A stretch of DNA of 64,000 bases from Rattus norvegicus (Eukaryota; Chordata; Mammalia; Rodentia; Muridae): contig NC_086022.1 in NCBI RefSeq assembly GCF_036323735.1, forward strand, positions 66,537,202-66,601,201, given 5' to 3'. Numbering within the stretch: position 1 is the first letter of the stretch; each line of letters starts with the position of its first letter. The notes below the pieces were generated by a model, which was not told where the DNA came from, ran no database searches, and saw only the letters and a program-made list of their open reading frames with translations. Shown in pieces: positions 13,125 to 23,757 of this stretch. Made by a program: the position numbers and the translations under genes.

Positions 13125-13666
13125 CTGCAAACAGGGTCAAAAGCAGTTAAAGCTACTTCATTCTACTCCTGATTAGCCCTGGGAAGTAATTTGGGGTTAA
13201 TACACTAAGGTCTTGCATGGTATGCTCAGGAATACATAGGGGGTGGGGGAAGGTTGTGCTTCTGTGCGTCACTTTATAAGGAGACTCTTGAAAATAACTT
13301 CCAGTGGGACTTGACGCTTTTCAAGGATAAGAGCAGTTATTGCTATAGATGTCCACCTTCAAGTATGAAAAAGCTGTCTCCAGAATATCACAATCTTGCA
13401 AAAATAAGCCACAATTTAACAAGAAAAGTATACCGTGGCGCCCATCTATCCCATCATTCCTCACTTCAGGGTTCCTGTTGTCTACAATGTTATTATGAAT
13501 TATCTTTAATAATTTCACAATTCTCTTAAATAAAAAGAAATCCATGCAGTGTAGGAGGGACATGAACTAAGATGGCATCATTTATCACGACAGAAAGTAA
13601 GACAAGAAATTCTCACAGGGGGAAGGAAATGAATGAAAATTGCTTCAAATAAATAAAAGACAAAAA

Positions 13667-13740
13667 AAAATGCTAGGCATGGTGGTGTATGCCTGCTCTC
13701 CCGGTACACGAGAGGCTAAGGTAGAACTGTGAACTATATA
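13667..13740 (+). mobile_element. Partial B1-like SINE
   Basis: The segment GCTAGGCATGGTGGTGTATGCC followed by GAGAGGCTAAGG matches the left part of a B1 element. Confidence 0.65.
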
Positions 13741-14245
13741 TTCTCTCAATAGAAAGGATGGACTAGAGGGAGGGAAGAAAAATGGGTGGAAGGAGATGTG
13801 AGAGGCGCGAGATAAGAAAGGGAAAGGAATAAATAAAATTATAAAATTGGAGAAGCAGACACATACGGGAAGAGAGGAGTAGGCACTGCCATCCAGTGCT
13901 CTGCAAATCTGTAAGCCGTAGACTAAAATCACGTTGACTCATGCCCCTGAGACACGCTTGGACCTCAGGGGACTGAGCACTTCCAAGAGCAACCTGGAGG
14001 CCTTGAGAGGCTTCCCCAAACATCAGTTTCCATAGATGCTCATTTCCTATAAATTCACCCAAGCTCAGCTCATTTGTCTGAGTTGGTTGATAGCAAGTAA
14101 TGAGGGGATATAGGCCCGTGCCTTCCAGTGCCTTGGTTTGGGAAGCTGCAATCCAACGTTATGCCACTAAAGTGATATATTTATTTTAAAAAGTAGTCCT
14201 AAGTATTCCTTTCTCCTTGTGCATAATTCCACAGAGCATTGAAAC

Positions 14246-14300
14246 CCTGTCTACACCATGCTCTGTGTCTACACCAGGCTCTGTGTCTACACCATGCCTC
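14246..14300. repeat. 18-bp minisatellite, three copies
   Basis: The unit CTCTGTGTCTACACCATG repeats about three times with one or two changes. Confidence 0.85.
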
Positions 14301-14664
14301 TCCCATGAATTCTAGCTCCTGGCAGAGACACCCATCCTCAACAGGCTGGATGAGACTGAAAGGACTCCATCACATCTCCTTCCCTTGAGGCTGTAATGTG
14401 GGTGTGGAGCAGTAATAAGAATTAAATGAAGATGTCTGAGAAAACAGCCTGCGTCTCTCAAGGACAGGAGAATACAGATAATGAATTCTTTATCACAGAC
14501 AAAGCAACCTGCTACAGGAAACAAGCTGGGCAGGAGAAGAAAATGGGCAACCTTTAACACTACTAAAATACGGGATTTCACGGGTTATACCCGAGACGCT
14601 TCACTTCTGCGTTCAGTTGTCAGAGTTCACACCGCACAAAGGCAACAGCATGGACAGAGCTTAC

Positions 14665-14738
14665 CTGGGAATATTTAAAAATACTATACACTGGAACTTC
14701 AGGTCCTGGATCTTTGGAGTGAGGTCTGTCCCATCACA
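14665..14738 (-). CDS. Dgki: Dgki window exon 11: accessory domain, CDGTDLTPKIQ segment
   Basis: This 74-nt exon enters in phase 0 and leaves after two bases of an Arg codon. It encodes CDGTDLTPKIQDLKFQCIVF followed by LNIP. The CDG..L...IQ...FQCIVFLNIPRYCAG pattern is shared by zeta and iota. The residue after IQ is Asp here; I recall Glu in the human protein, so this may be a conservative rodent difference. The acceptor is GGTTGCTGCAG and the donor CAG/GTAAGC. Confidence 0.95.
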
Positions 14739-16075
14739 CTGCAGCAACCAAAGCAGAGAAAGCGAGGCTTCTGAAGTAGTCATGAGTCTGAGAGTCTCAT
14801 CCAAGATAACTAGGTCGACAACAGCATAGAACATAGAATTCTTTCCCCTTGCCCCTGAGTGAATGCCAGTTACTAGGACAGAAATTTATGGCGAACCTAA
14901 CTGGAGAAGAGCCAACGCTCAACTTCAGTTTTGTTATAAAGTAAAACTTTCTGTTGACCAAAACAAATTTCCTCTGTTCTAATATTCAGGGCAGATACTG
15001 TCACTCATCGACTTGAACGATTTGATATCTAGACACACAGTGCTAACATTTAAAGACTACACATACTTCAAGGATGAAGTCTTGAGTGAACCCAGAAGCA
15101 TTCCCCACTGTAATCAATTGATCCAAACAGGGCATGAAGGTGCCCACTTGTTTTCTTTGCTGTCTGAGACAGTGTTTATTTTGAAGCTAGAAAACTTGTT
15201 TTGAATACATTGTCTGAATGTTTTTAAGGAGTCTGTTCTAAATTTGAAGAACTTGTAATGGATCCTCTTTTGTTTGCCGCAGGATGAAGCCAGTATTTTA
15301 GATGTAATAGTTCGTAAGCTCCCACATACATGTGAATGCAAATTAACACTAGATCAAGAAGACGAAATACTGTCAAGTGACTGTGTGTTGCAAATCTAAT
15401 CTCTTACAGAACTGGAAGGCACTTTTGAGCTTAGACTGTTGGGGTTTGGCTCTGACCTTGGTCTCAGGGCCCACTGATCTTTCTGCCTTAGTGCCCTTCT
15501 ACATAGGTTCCTTCGCCACCTATTTTTTCCCCATGAGTACTGTCCTGCAGCCAATCACACCAAAAAAGTCTCAATCCCCCCTTTCTTTATCTCCACTGTT
15601 GATATGCACCAGAGGGATCTAATCAGGGTCAACGACACGGTAGCACAGCTGGCTTTTCAGTTTGCTTTCTCCCCACTTCAACCTCCACATCCCAGAATTC
15701 CATCAGCTTCTTCTCTTTCGGAAAGAGAAGCACAGTATTCCAAAACGTGCTACAATTTTGTGAAGATCCTTTCAGCAGTGTTTCAGTCTAGGCATAATGA
15801 TTTTGTAAGCAGTCAATGGTTGCTTCAAAGCAACACACTCTTTTCCCACCTGGTCTGACTACACCCTAGTGTTCATAAATGGTCTCAAAAACGATTTCCA
15901 GGAAATCATAAGGTTCTCAATAAAGTATTTCCAAAAGTAACTTAGATAGAAATAAAGTTCTAGATAGTGACCGAATATATTTTAGAGTACTTCCAACAAC
16001 CTAAATCTTTCATATGGTTTAAGGGCTTCAAACAGATTCATAGATGACTATGCCCATGAAGAAATCATAGAGTAA

Positions 16076-16103
16076 TTTGGTTGTAAGAAAACTTACAACC
16101 AAA
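16076..16103. repeat. Perfect 12-bp inverted repeat with 4-nt loop
   Basis: TTTGGTTGTAAG, then AAAA, then CTTACAACCAAA. The arms are exact complements. Confidence 0.95.
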
Positions 16104-16171
16104 ACAATAGGATGCTAAACTCTGTGAATACATTACAGAAAAATAGTATAGTAAATACTATTGAACTTGGA

Positions 16172-16593
16172 ACCGAACTCTTTTTCTTTTTTTTTTTTTT
16201 ATTAACTTGAGTATTTCTTATTTACATTTCGAGTGTTATTCCCTTTCCCAGTTTCCGGGCAAACATCCCCCTAATCCCTCCCCCTCCCCTTCTTTATGGG
16301 TGTTCCCCTCCCCATCCTCCCCCCATTGCCACCCTCCCCCCAACAATCACGTTCACTGGGGGTTCAGTCTTAGCAGGACCAAGGGCTTCCCCTTCCACTG
16401 GTGCTCTTACTAGAATATTCATTGCTACCTATGAGGTCAGAGTCCAGGGTCAGTCCATGTATAGTCTTTAGGTAGTGGCTTAGTCCCTGGAAGCTCTGGT
16501 TGCTCGGCATTGTTGTTCATAAGGGGTCTCGAGCTCCTTCAAGCTCTTCGAGTTCTTTCTCTGATTCCTTCAACGGGGGTCCCGACCGAACTC
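16172..16593 (-). mobile_element. Young 5'-truncated LINE-1 with target-site duplication
   Basis: A poly-T start (16181-16200) is followed by the antisense 3' UTR of a recent rat-type LINE-1, ending at 16584. Both ends are flanked by ACCGAACTC (16172-16180 and 16585-16593), an intact target-site duplication. About 400 bp of the element are present. Confidence 0.9.
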
Positions 16594-17172
16594 ATTTTTA
16601 AATGTGCTAGACTTTCTTCCAGGGAGCTCATCAAATTTTTCAAAGATGTATACCACACTATTTTTATATTATTGCATTAAAATGTACAGACAGCAACAAT
16701 CATCGTTTTCTCTAATTCAGACACACCTAAGACAAAACATCTGCCTGCGAAATACAGTTCTGTATCTATGCTTATGCTTTAATAAATCAAACAATGGAGA
16801 GTAGATTATGCTACATGCAGTGTTTTCTTAGTGCTGTGTGTTCTCTCGGCCTAGAATTCATACATAACCTTTATTACAATGTGTCTTGTGTATTACATCC
16901 AACATACTGACTTTATCTGTGACAAAACCAAGACGGTCTTTTATATACACCTGAAGTAGTCAGGCTATGAAGTGTTCCTCAAAAAGGCTCATGTGCTAAA
17001 ACCTCCGTCCCCAGCTGGACGAACCATGTGACTCTATCATTAACATGCTACTCCATTGGTGAACTATCACTGAATGAGATGGTAGGAGGCGGGACCTAGG
17101 AAGGACTAGTTCACTCAGTCAGGGGTTGCCATGAAGGGTGATCTTATCCTGGCCAGTCATTCAGAAGTCAGT

Positions 17173-17175
<3 letters not shown>

Positions 17176-17238
<63 letters not shown>
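17176..17238. repeat. (CT)n microsatellite
   Basis: About 31 CT dinucleotides, transcribed as (AG)n in the Dgki sense. Confidence 0.97.
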
Positions 17239-17241
<3 letters not shown>

Positions 17242-17694
17242 CCCCTCTTCTCTCTTTCCCTTTCCTTTTACTTCCCAGCCTCCCTTCCTGGCTACCATGA
17301 AATGTTCAGCTTTGCTACTCCAATCCTTTCCACCACAAGGCTGTGCCTTATTACAGAGCCAGAAACAACAACATGCATTGTTTGTGAGCTGAAATGCCCC
17401 GGATGGATGATGAGGTTGCTAATACCAGCAGTACTCAGTTCTTGTCCTGGCTGGTTTAAAGGGATCACTTTTCATGCACATTTTGCTACAGGTTACAGAG
17501 TTTGTGTTTTGGTGACAAGCGACGGAAATCATACAACGTTCTCAGTACTCATGCGGCTACAATGAAAAGACAGAGACTCTATAGTAACAATCCGTTAACA
17601 GATTCAAAGCAGGGCACAAATTAGTGCTGACACAAGAGCAATAGCAGCTTTGCAAATGTTTGCCTGTCACATTTCTATAATTTTCCCCTTTTCC

Positions 17695-17790
17695 CTTCCT
17701 TGGAGACAGGTCCTCTCCAAGCTGTCCAGTCCAGCTGGTGGCCTTGAATTTACATCCCTTCCAGCTCAGCCTTCTAAATACCGGTGATAT
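17695..17790 (-). mobile_element. B1 SINE (antisense)
   Basis: GAGACAGGTCCTCTCC...GGTGGCCTTGAATTTACATC...CAGCCTTCTAAATACCGG is a diverged reverse complement of B1. Confidence 0.75.
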
Positions 17791-18177
17791 TTTTAAAATG
17801 AACCTTTCATCCTATAGGAATGAGGAAGTCATTTCTACTATATTAGTACTGTTTGTACTAGCTTATTAACATTGTAAACATTATCAGGGCCACACAAAAT
17901 ACCATTTTATTACAATACTTAGTTCTCTATCCAATGATCATTTATTTTTATATAAAAGAAGCTATATGGTTTTTAGACATTTTTCTGGACTTGGTGGTAC
18001 AGGACTGCAATCCCAACCCATTATTTCTTCAGGAGTCTTCATTTCACTCCAGACTGACACACGGTGAGGATGCATGTGCATGGCTGAAGGAGCCACATGA
18101 TTTGTGAATTATATGTAGCCCAGGGATTAAGCTACGTACCTGTGTATTAATCTGTGTATCAACTGGCATCAGGGCGG

Positions 18178-18204
18178 GGTGTGTGTGTGTGTGTGTGTGT
18201 GTGT
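18178..18204. repeat. (TG)n microsatellite next to window exon 10
   Basis: About 13 TG repeats, transcribed as (CA)n, lying 50-76 nt downstream of the exon 10 donor. Confidence 0.97.
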
Positions 18205-18253
18205 GACACTCATTCACATGCAAATGAAATGAACCTGGACAGTCAATACTCAC

Positions 18254-18316
18254 AACAACTTTGACGTGCTTGGATAGATCTCTAGAACTTCTCTGTAGGA
18301 AATCAGAAAAGGCTGC
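18254..18316 (-). CDS. Dgki: Dgki window exon 10: accessory domain, SDFLQRSSRDL segment
   Basis: This 63-nt exon of 21 codons, phase 0 at both ends, encodes AAFSDFLQRSSRDLSKHVKV plus a final Val. The family has AFSDFL followed by a variable basic helix at this place. The acceptor is CCTGTGGTGTAG and the donor GTT/GTGAGT. Skipping it would keep the frame, but it lies inside the folded accessory domain. A (TG)n tract, transcribed as CA repeats, lies 50 to 76 nt beyond the donor. Confidence 0.95.
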
Positions 18317-18522
18317 CTACACCACAGGGAAGGAAGAAAAGAATTCTTCATTAGAGAGTTTCCACCAAATCCTTGCTTCAACACGATAGACATTTTCCCA
18401 AGATTCTGCACTATGAAAAAATATAAAACAAATTCTCCTTTAGTTGAACTCAAGGTAAAATAGGGCAGTATCTGCCATGTGAACATTTTTGTTTTCAGAC
18501 GATAATGTATAATAACATTAAG

Positions 18523-18642
18523 ATTATAGGAGGAGGGGGTTGGGGATTTGGCTCAGTGGTAGAGCACTTGCCTAGCAAGTGCAAGGTCCTGGGTTCGGTC
18601 CCCAGCTCCGAAAAAAAGGAAAAGAAAAATTATAGGAGGAGG
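18523..18642 (+). mobile_element. ID SINE with 14-bp target-site duplication
   Basis: The body starts GGGTTGGGGATTTGGCTCAG at 18537, contains the tRNA-like GTGGTAGAGCACTTGCCTAG and GGTTCGGTCC boxes, and ends in an A-rich tail at 18628. ATTATAGGAGGAGG flanks it at 18523-18536 and 18629-18642. The exact duplication shows a recent insertion. ID elements are amplified in rat. Confidence 0.96.
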
Positions 18643-18887
18643 TAAAAAAATAAAAGTGTGTGACACCCAGAGTCACTTGGCAGATCTATTCTGAAGGCTC
18701 CTTGTGAACATCCTACCTGTTCACCCAATACTAAAATCTCTCTTAGGAATGTCCCTGAAGAGAAAAGAAAGGTCCCCGCTTTGGTCTCATGCATATTCCA
18801 TTAAAAGCTCCATGCTCTGCCAAATTCTTATCCAAGATCACTGGGTACACACCCAGCAGAAGACGACAGCCTGAGCTAAGATTGTCT

Positions 18888-19300
18888 GTGGTGGGTGGTG
18901 TTACCAATTTAACACAGTCACCATCCAGTCACCTGGGAAAGGAGTTTCAGTCAGGGATTGTCTAGATTAATTTGGCCGGTGTGCTGATGCCGGCCGTGGA
19001 AGGGGGGATCTTGATTAGTGGGAAGACCTTTCCACTGTGGGTGGCACTTTTCCTTGGGCAGGGGGCCCTGGATTGTAAAGGGGTACAGAGTCACTGTAAG
19101 CAGTAGCACACGCGCGTGAATTCCTTGCTCTCTGCTCTTGACTGTGGATGTGCTGTGACCACTTACTTCAAGTAACTGACACTTGACTTCCCCAAGACGG
19201 CAGAATGTAAGGGAAATTGTGAGTCAAATGGACCCTTTTCCCCTTAAATTGCATTCACCAGGATATTTTATCACAGAAAGGGGAAACTAAACCCAAACAT
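18888..19300. mobile_element. Probable URR1-type DNA element, longer copy
   Basis: It contains CACCTGGGAAAGGAGTTTCAG, TGCTGATGCCGGCC, and the terminal TATTTTATCACAGAAAGGGGAAACTAA block shared with 11305-11612. The family is assigned from memory. Confidence 0.55.
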
Positions 19301-19607
19301 TACATTATACATATTTTTCCCATCTATCTATTCTTTCAAATTCCTTCTTGGACATCTGTTTTGTATCACTCCCTTAAAGTCATCGACACTTTCAGGTCTT
19401 AAATTGTAAGCACAAGCAACGTCAACAGCCTTGCTGACCACTCAGTTCGAAAACGTCTCTTCTCTGTAATTCCTCAGTGAAGATTTTAAACAGGGACTAT
19501 ATATAAACACATATGGAAGTGCCTCATTTTGCTGTCACTGGTTTCTTTAGCATTTTCTGAATTGCCAGTAAATAATATTAATAGTTACAGAATGAAATAA
19601 TACTTAC

Positions 19608-19663
19608 CCCCGCATAGAACATTTTATTTCGAAAACGACTATTGAATTTCTCTGGATTTGCTT
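19608..19663 (-). CDS. Dgki: Dgki window exon 9: accessory domain, NPEKFNSR motif
   Basis: This small 56-nt exon supplies two bases that complete the Glu codon, then 18 codons: ANPEKFNSRFRNKMFYAG. NPEKFNSR...NK..Y is one of the most conserved blocks of the DAGK accessory domain. The acceptor is CTCCTCTTTTACAG and the donor GGG/GTAAGT, a strong site. Its small size and the nearly 9-kb intron upstream make it easy to miss in automatic annotation. Confidence 0.95.
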
Positions 19664-21003
19664 CTGTAAAAGAGGAGACATATTTTTGTTATTGGGCGTT
19701 TAGGGACGATTGGCACCCTTCTGCTTATTCTGGTCTCCACCCTGAAGATCTACGAGATCCAACTCTGCTGCCAGCATTCCCGCAGTGCCAGGCCAGCTGC
19801 ATCAGTGGTCCAGTGAGACAGGTGTAGCTACCCGCTGCTAAAAAACGTTCAGCTCGAGTCACAGCCATGAAGTGAACCGGAGGGTGTTGGGCACGCGGAT
19901 CACTAACCAAGGGTGGGGTCCGGGAGTGGAGGTTTGACAAGCTCACAAACATTAAAACTGGAGACTCTTTGAATCAGAAAATCAGAGGGATTTGGGACAA
20001 GAATGGACCAAAAAAGTAATAAGATCTGGGGGTGTGAATATTATCACTGATGTCTGGGGACGCACATGGCTTCTGTAAACTGTGTAAACCTCACAGGGAG
20101 ATAAAGAGGATGAATCTCAATTCATAGACCATTTGTTTTCACATCTGGAGGGCTCTCTGAACTACCACCTACTCCTTTACTGGTGACAGACCTCTGAAGA
20201 AACGGAAGTGAGTGAGAGAAAAGGGTAGTGAGGGAGGTAGTGACAGAAGTAGAAAGTGAGATAAAGTGGGTTGGAGAGAGGGAGGGAGGAAAAGAGGGAG
20301 GGTCGAGGGTTTCCCGAATAGGCTTAGCATATTACAGAAATGTTCAAATGAAAAAAAAATTCAGTTTTTCTCCATGTGCTGTTTAATTCAAAGAGGCAAA
20401 AAAGACAAAATACATATCAGGGTGTTTTCATGGGAACTGGGGGATTAATAAATGTCTGCATAAAATATAGTTTCCTCAGATGTTTCTGATACCATCCTAG
20501 CATTTCACAAAAGGACCTACGATCTACCTGAGCCCTCTGCCTTTATACCCATCCAGCAGGTGTTGCTAGGCCTTTCTCCCGGTCATTGCTAGATAGCAAG
20601 ATGACTAGAGGAAACTCTCCCAGCCCCAATGCTGTCTAAAAACACTAGTCCCACCTGTATAAATGAGATGTAGGAGTTCACTCACCCAGACAGGTTCTAA
20701 GAAAGCATATAGCACTGGATGACTTTCAGGATTCTTACAGTAGACTAATAATATCAACATCAACACAGAAACTGGATAAATACCTGGAATATTGCCTAAT
20801 GAAAAAAGGCTATGTTTGTAGACTGGTTCTCAACAGTTAACTCCGGCTGTATATTTTCTGAATCTCAAAGTTTTCCTAAATACTGGTCAACTCAACACTA
20901 TACCCTAGTCACCAGACACAGCAATATGTTATGTGGAGTAATAAACAAAAAGACATATAAAATGTGCGAATTGTTCTCTCTGTGTCTGTTACTACTGATC
21001 TAT

Positions 21004-21173
21004 TTTTAAGGTTTATTTTAGTGTCTGTGTGTGCGTGTGTGTGTGTGTGTGTGTACACGTACAAAGTCTAGAAGAGTGCATCAGATCCCCTGAAGCTGGA
21101 CTGTGACCCACTGTACGTGAGGGCTGGGAGCTGAACTCCAGTGCTCTTAACCACTGAGCCATCTCCCCATCCC
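21004..21173 (-). mobile_element. B3-family SINE (antisense) with TG tract
   Basis: GTGTGTGT...AGAGTGCATCAGATCCCCTGAAGCTGGACT...GTGCTCTTAACCACTGAGCCATCTCCCC is typical of an antisense B3. Confidence 0.88.
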
Positions 21174-23510
21174 TGTGCTCCCGAGTTGTTCTGAATCAAC
21201 TTGACTGGTTTCAATTTCCATTTCCAATTGCATCAGCTTTTTTTTAATGAAACCAGAAGTAAAATGAAAATTATTTTTTGCAATGCGTCTGAGTACATAG
21301 GGTCTTTTTTTTTTTAATTATAGTCTAGCTATCCAACAAGCTATAAGAAATGGGAATTCCAGCTAGACACAACTATAGTGTAGAACTTTCTCACCATACT
21401 GATGCCCATAGCTATTAAGTGAATCCTAGGTCAGCCACTAACACTTATGTGCTTTAAAATGTATGGTCTGGAAATATTCTCTATGTGGTTTTTCTATGAG
21501 ACTCAATTTTTAATAAAACTGAAAAGAAGATTCATTTTCTCTGAAGACAGACTATTTCCAAGAAGTCCCCCAAACATGGAATAAAATGGAGAAACAGGCT
21601 GAGTTTTTAGTGACTTAACTCATACTTCTGATGAAAATGGTCATCTCAGATGTAATTTAGCTAGGAGTAATAAACTTTAAAAACAGGTCTATAGAGACAC
21701 CGAACATTCAGAGGGCTGCCAGAGAGACAGAAAAGAGGAGTTGAAGAGTCACTCATATACCTTGGTCTTAAGGGTATAAAAAGAATCCTGTTAGTCCCAG
21801 GATTATGAACTTCCAAATGGATATTGGATAAAACACTCTGCTTCTAAGCCACATTCCTAGCTGCAATTCCTATTTTTGCATCTACTCTGTAAGCAAAAGT
21901 GAGAGTCAGAAAGACAGGTCAGCCACAGCTTAGAGGAAGCTCAGCCTATTGCTAGAGCTGGGCCACATCTCACGGAGGCCAGGCCGTAGAAAGAGCAAAG
22001 GAAGCAGAGGAGGGTCTGCAAATAGCAGTGGTCCGTCATCGCCACTTCCATAAGAAGGAAGGACTAGATGGCCAAGTGTGCATCTGTGTATCATACAAGG
22101 TTGATGGGCCTTTAACAAGAACCAATGGTGTGAACAGTTCCTTCTGTCTTCCACACTGCATCGAGAAAGGGAGAGGGAAGAAAGATCTGGGAAGGGGTCA
22201 ATGAAAGGTCAAGGGCTCATTCCTTCAGCAAGTTAAGTGTGTCACGTGATATGATGCCAAAATGAATGGCTAACAATATTGGCACCATGGCTAGAAGGAT
22301 CAGTGATTGACTGTTTCAATTCTTGGGTTATCTGTTCTCATCCTCTACAAGAAGTGGGCATGAAAAAGCAAGCCTTACTCATTGTATTTCTGCTCCATTA
22401 TCCTTCAGTCACCACTTATTGATCTGCTTCTAATTCTCTCAGTCAGAATTCTGGAATGGGCTCAGTTGAAGCTCCTGCTGGGGGTTTGAGAAACTGGCAT
22501 ACCATGACACCCTCACTGAGAAACCCTGGAAAACACTTTCTAATTATTCAGATTGTTGGTAGAATCCATACCCTGGAGACTCAGACTGAATCTCTCTCTG
22601 GTAGCTGCTCTAGGGTGTTCATTCTCACTAATGGAGGCTGTCTGTGCTCACTGGGGTTCTGATCCCAGCCACAGTCAAAACCACCACAGCAAATCCTCAC
22701 ACAGTGGATCTCTGACTTCCCTTTTGTCTTGTTCTGCTGCTTTTAGGGGCTCACGTGATTATATTGGATGCAGGCAGATAATCTAGGATTGTACTGATAG
22801 GGAAGCCAGCTTCACTCACAGGAGTGAAGTTCTTCTGTTGTGTTTAGCAACGACTACAGGCATAACCATAGATGGCAACTGCCACGGGAGGCAAGCCTGC
22901 CAGTCTACTTTCTAGACCTCACACCTCACTTTCCTCCTACTTAAAAAGGGTCTTTAGTACCTACGATGTCCTCAAAGGTCCCAGTTCTCTGCAGCATCAA
23001 CTCACAGTCATGCCTGTAGACTCAGTGATGGATTAGCACACTGTCTGTCTCCACTGATCTCCATGCAACATCACCATATTCCTCAGAAGGCCTTGTGATT
23101 CCATTTCATAAAAGGGTGCCCATCAAAGGAATATCAGTTCACCTCCTTGGATATCCCGTTTATGTCCAATTATTAAAATTCAAAAATGAAGATCCTAATA
23201 GTTATACCAACATTTAAAAAAATTGGTCATAATTAATTGGTGGTCAAAAAAAAATACCTCCCAGATTATAAACAGACTTCTCTCAAAAATAACACATGTA
23301 GACAGAATCACAAAACCATTTTGGAGTAGAATTCTGCCATGGATTTGAAGGAAAGTGGGAATGAGCTAATGAGAGGGTTTGGAGGGGGAAAGGTAAGGGG
23401 AAATATTGTAATTATATTATAATTTCAAATTTTAAAAAAGGTATTTCTCAACAGTGCTTTTTAAAAGCCATTGAGGTTTTCTAGGCAGAAAACCTACAAG
23501 CTTCAAAAGT

Positions 23511-23757
23511 GTATGTATGTATGTATGTATGTATGTATGTATGTATGTATGTATTGATTTACTTATTGTGTATGCAGTTGTGTGGCTTCATGAGCAGCAT
23601 GTATGAGGACTTGTCCTTGGAGGTAAAAAGTAACCAGAGTCTCATGGGACTGTAGTTTTTGGTGACTGTAAGCTGCCCAGTGTTGATGCTAAAAGGAAGA
23701 TCCAGGTCTTCTGCAAGAACAGTAAGTGGACTTACTCACTGAGCCATCTGTAGGTTT
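23511..23757 (-). mobile_element. (GTAT)n followed by old B3-like SINE
   Basis: Eleven GTAT units (23511-23554) are followed by a diverged antisense B3 ending CTTACTCACTGAGCCATCTG. Confidence 0.7.

Larger units (their letters stand above)
13125..14664 (-). other. Dgki: 1.5-kb intron between window exons 11 and 12
   Basis: It contains a partial B1-like SINE (13667-13740) and a three-copy 18-bp minisatellite (14246-14300). Nothing else was recognised. Confidence 0.85.
14739..18253 (-). other. Dgki: 3.5-kb intron between window exons 10 and 11
   Basis: It contains a young 5'-truncated LINE-1 with a target-site duplication (16181-16584), a perfect 12-bp hairpin (16076-16103), a (CT)n run (17176-17238), a B1 copy (17695-17790) and a (TG)n run (18178-18204). 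The sequence around 16970-17400 resembles an old mammalian interspersed repeat interrupted by the CT run, but I could not name it. Confidence 0.83.
18317..19607 (-). other. Dgki: 1.3-kb intron between window exons 9 and 10
   Basis: It contains an ID SINE with a 14-bp target-site duplication (18537-18628) and a probable URR1-type element (18888-19300). The rest is unremarkable. Confidence 0.85.

Noticed and set aside
17131..17565. 144-codon plus-strand frame
   Set aside because: Driven by the (CT)n run; the rest shows no protein features.
18537..18628. tRNA gene suggested by A- and B-box-like sequences
   Set aside because: The sequence is an ID SINE with an A-rich tail and target-site duplication, not a cloverleaf tRNA gene. 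The same applies to 36966-37075.
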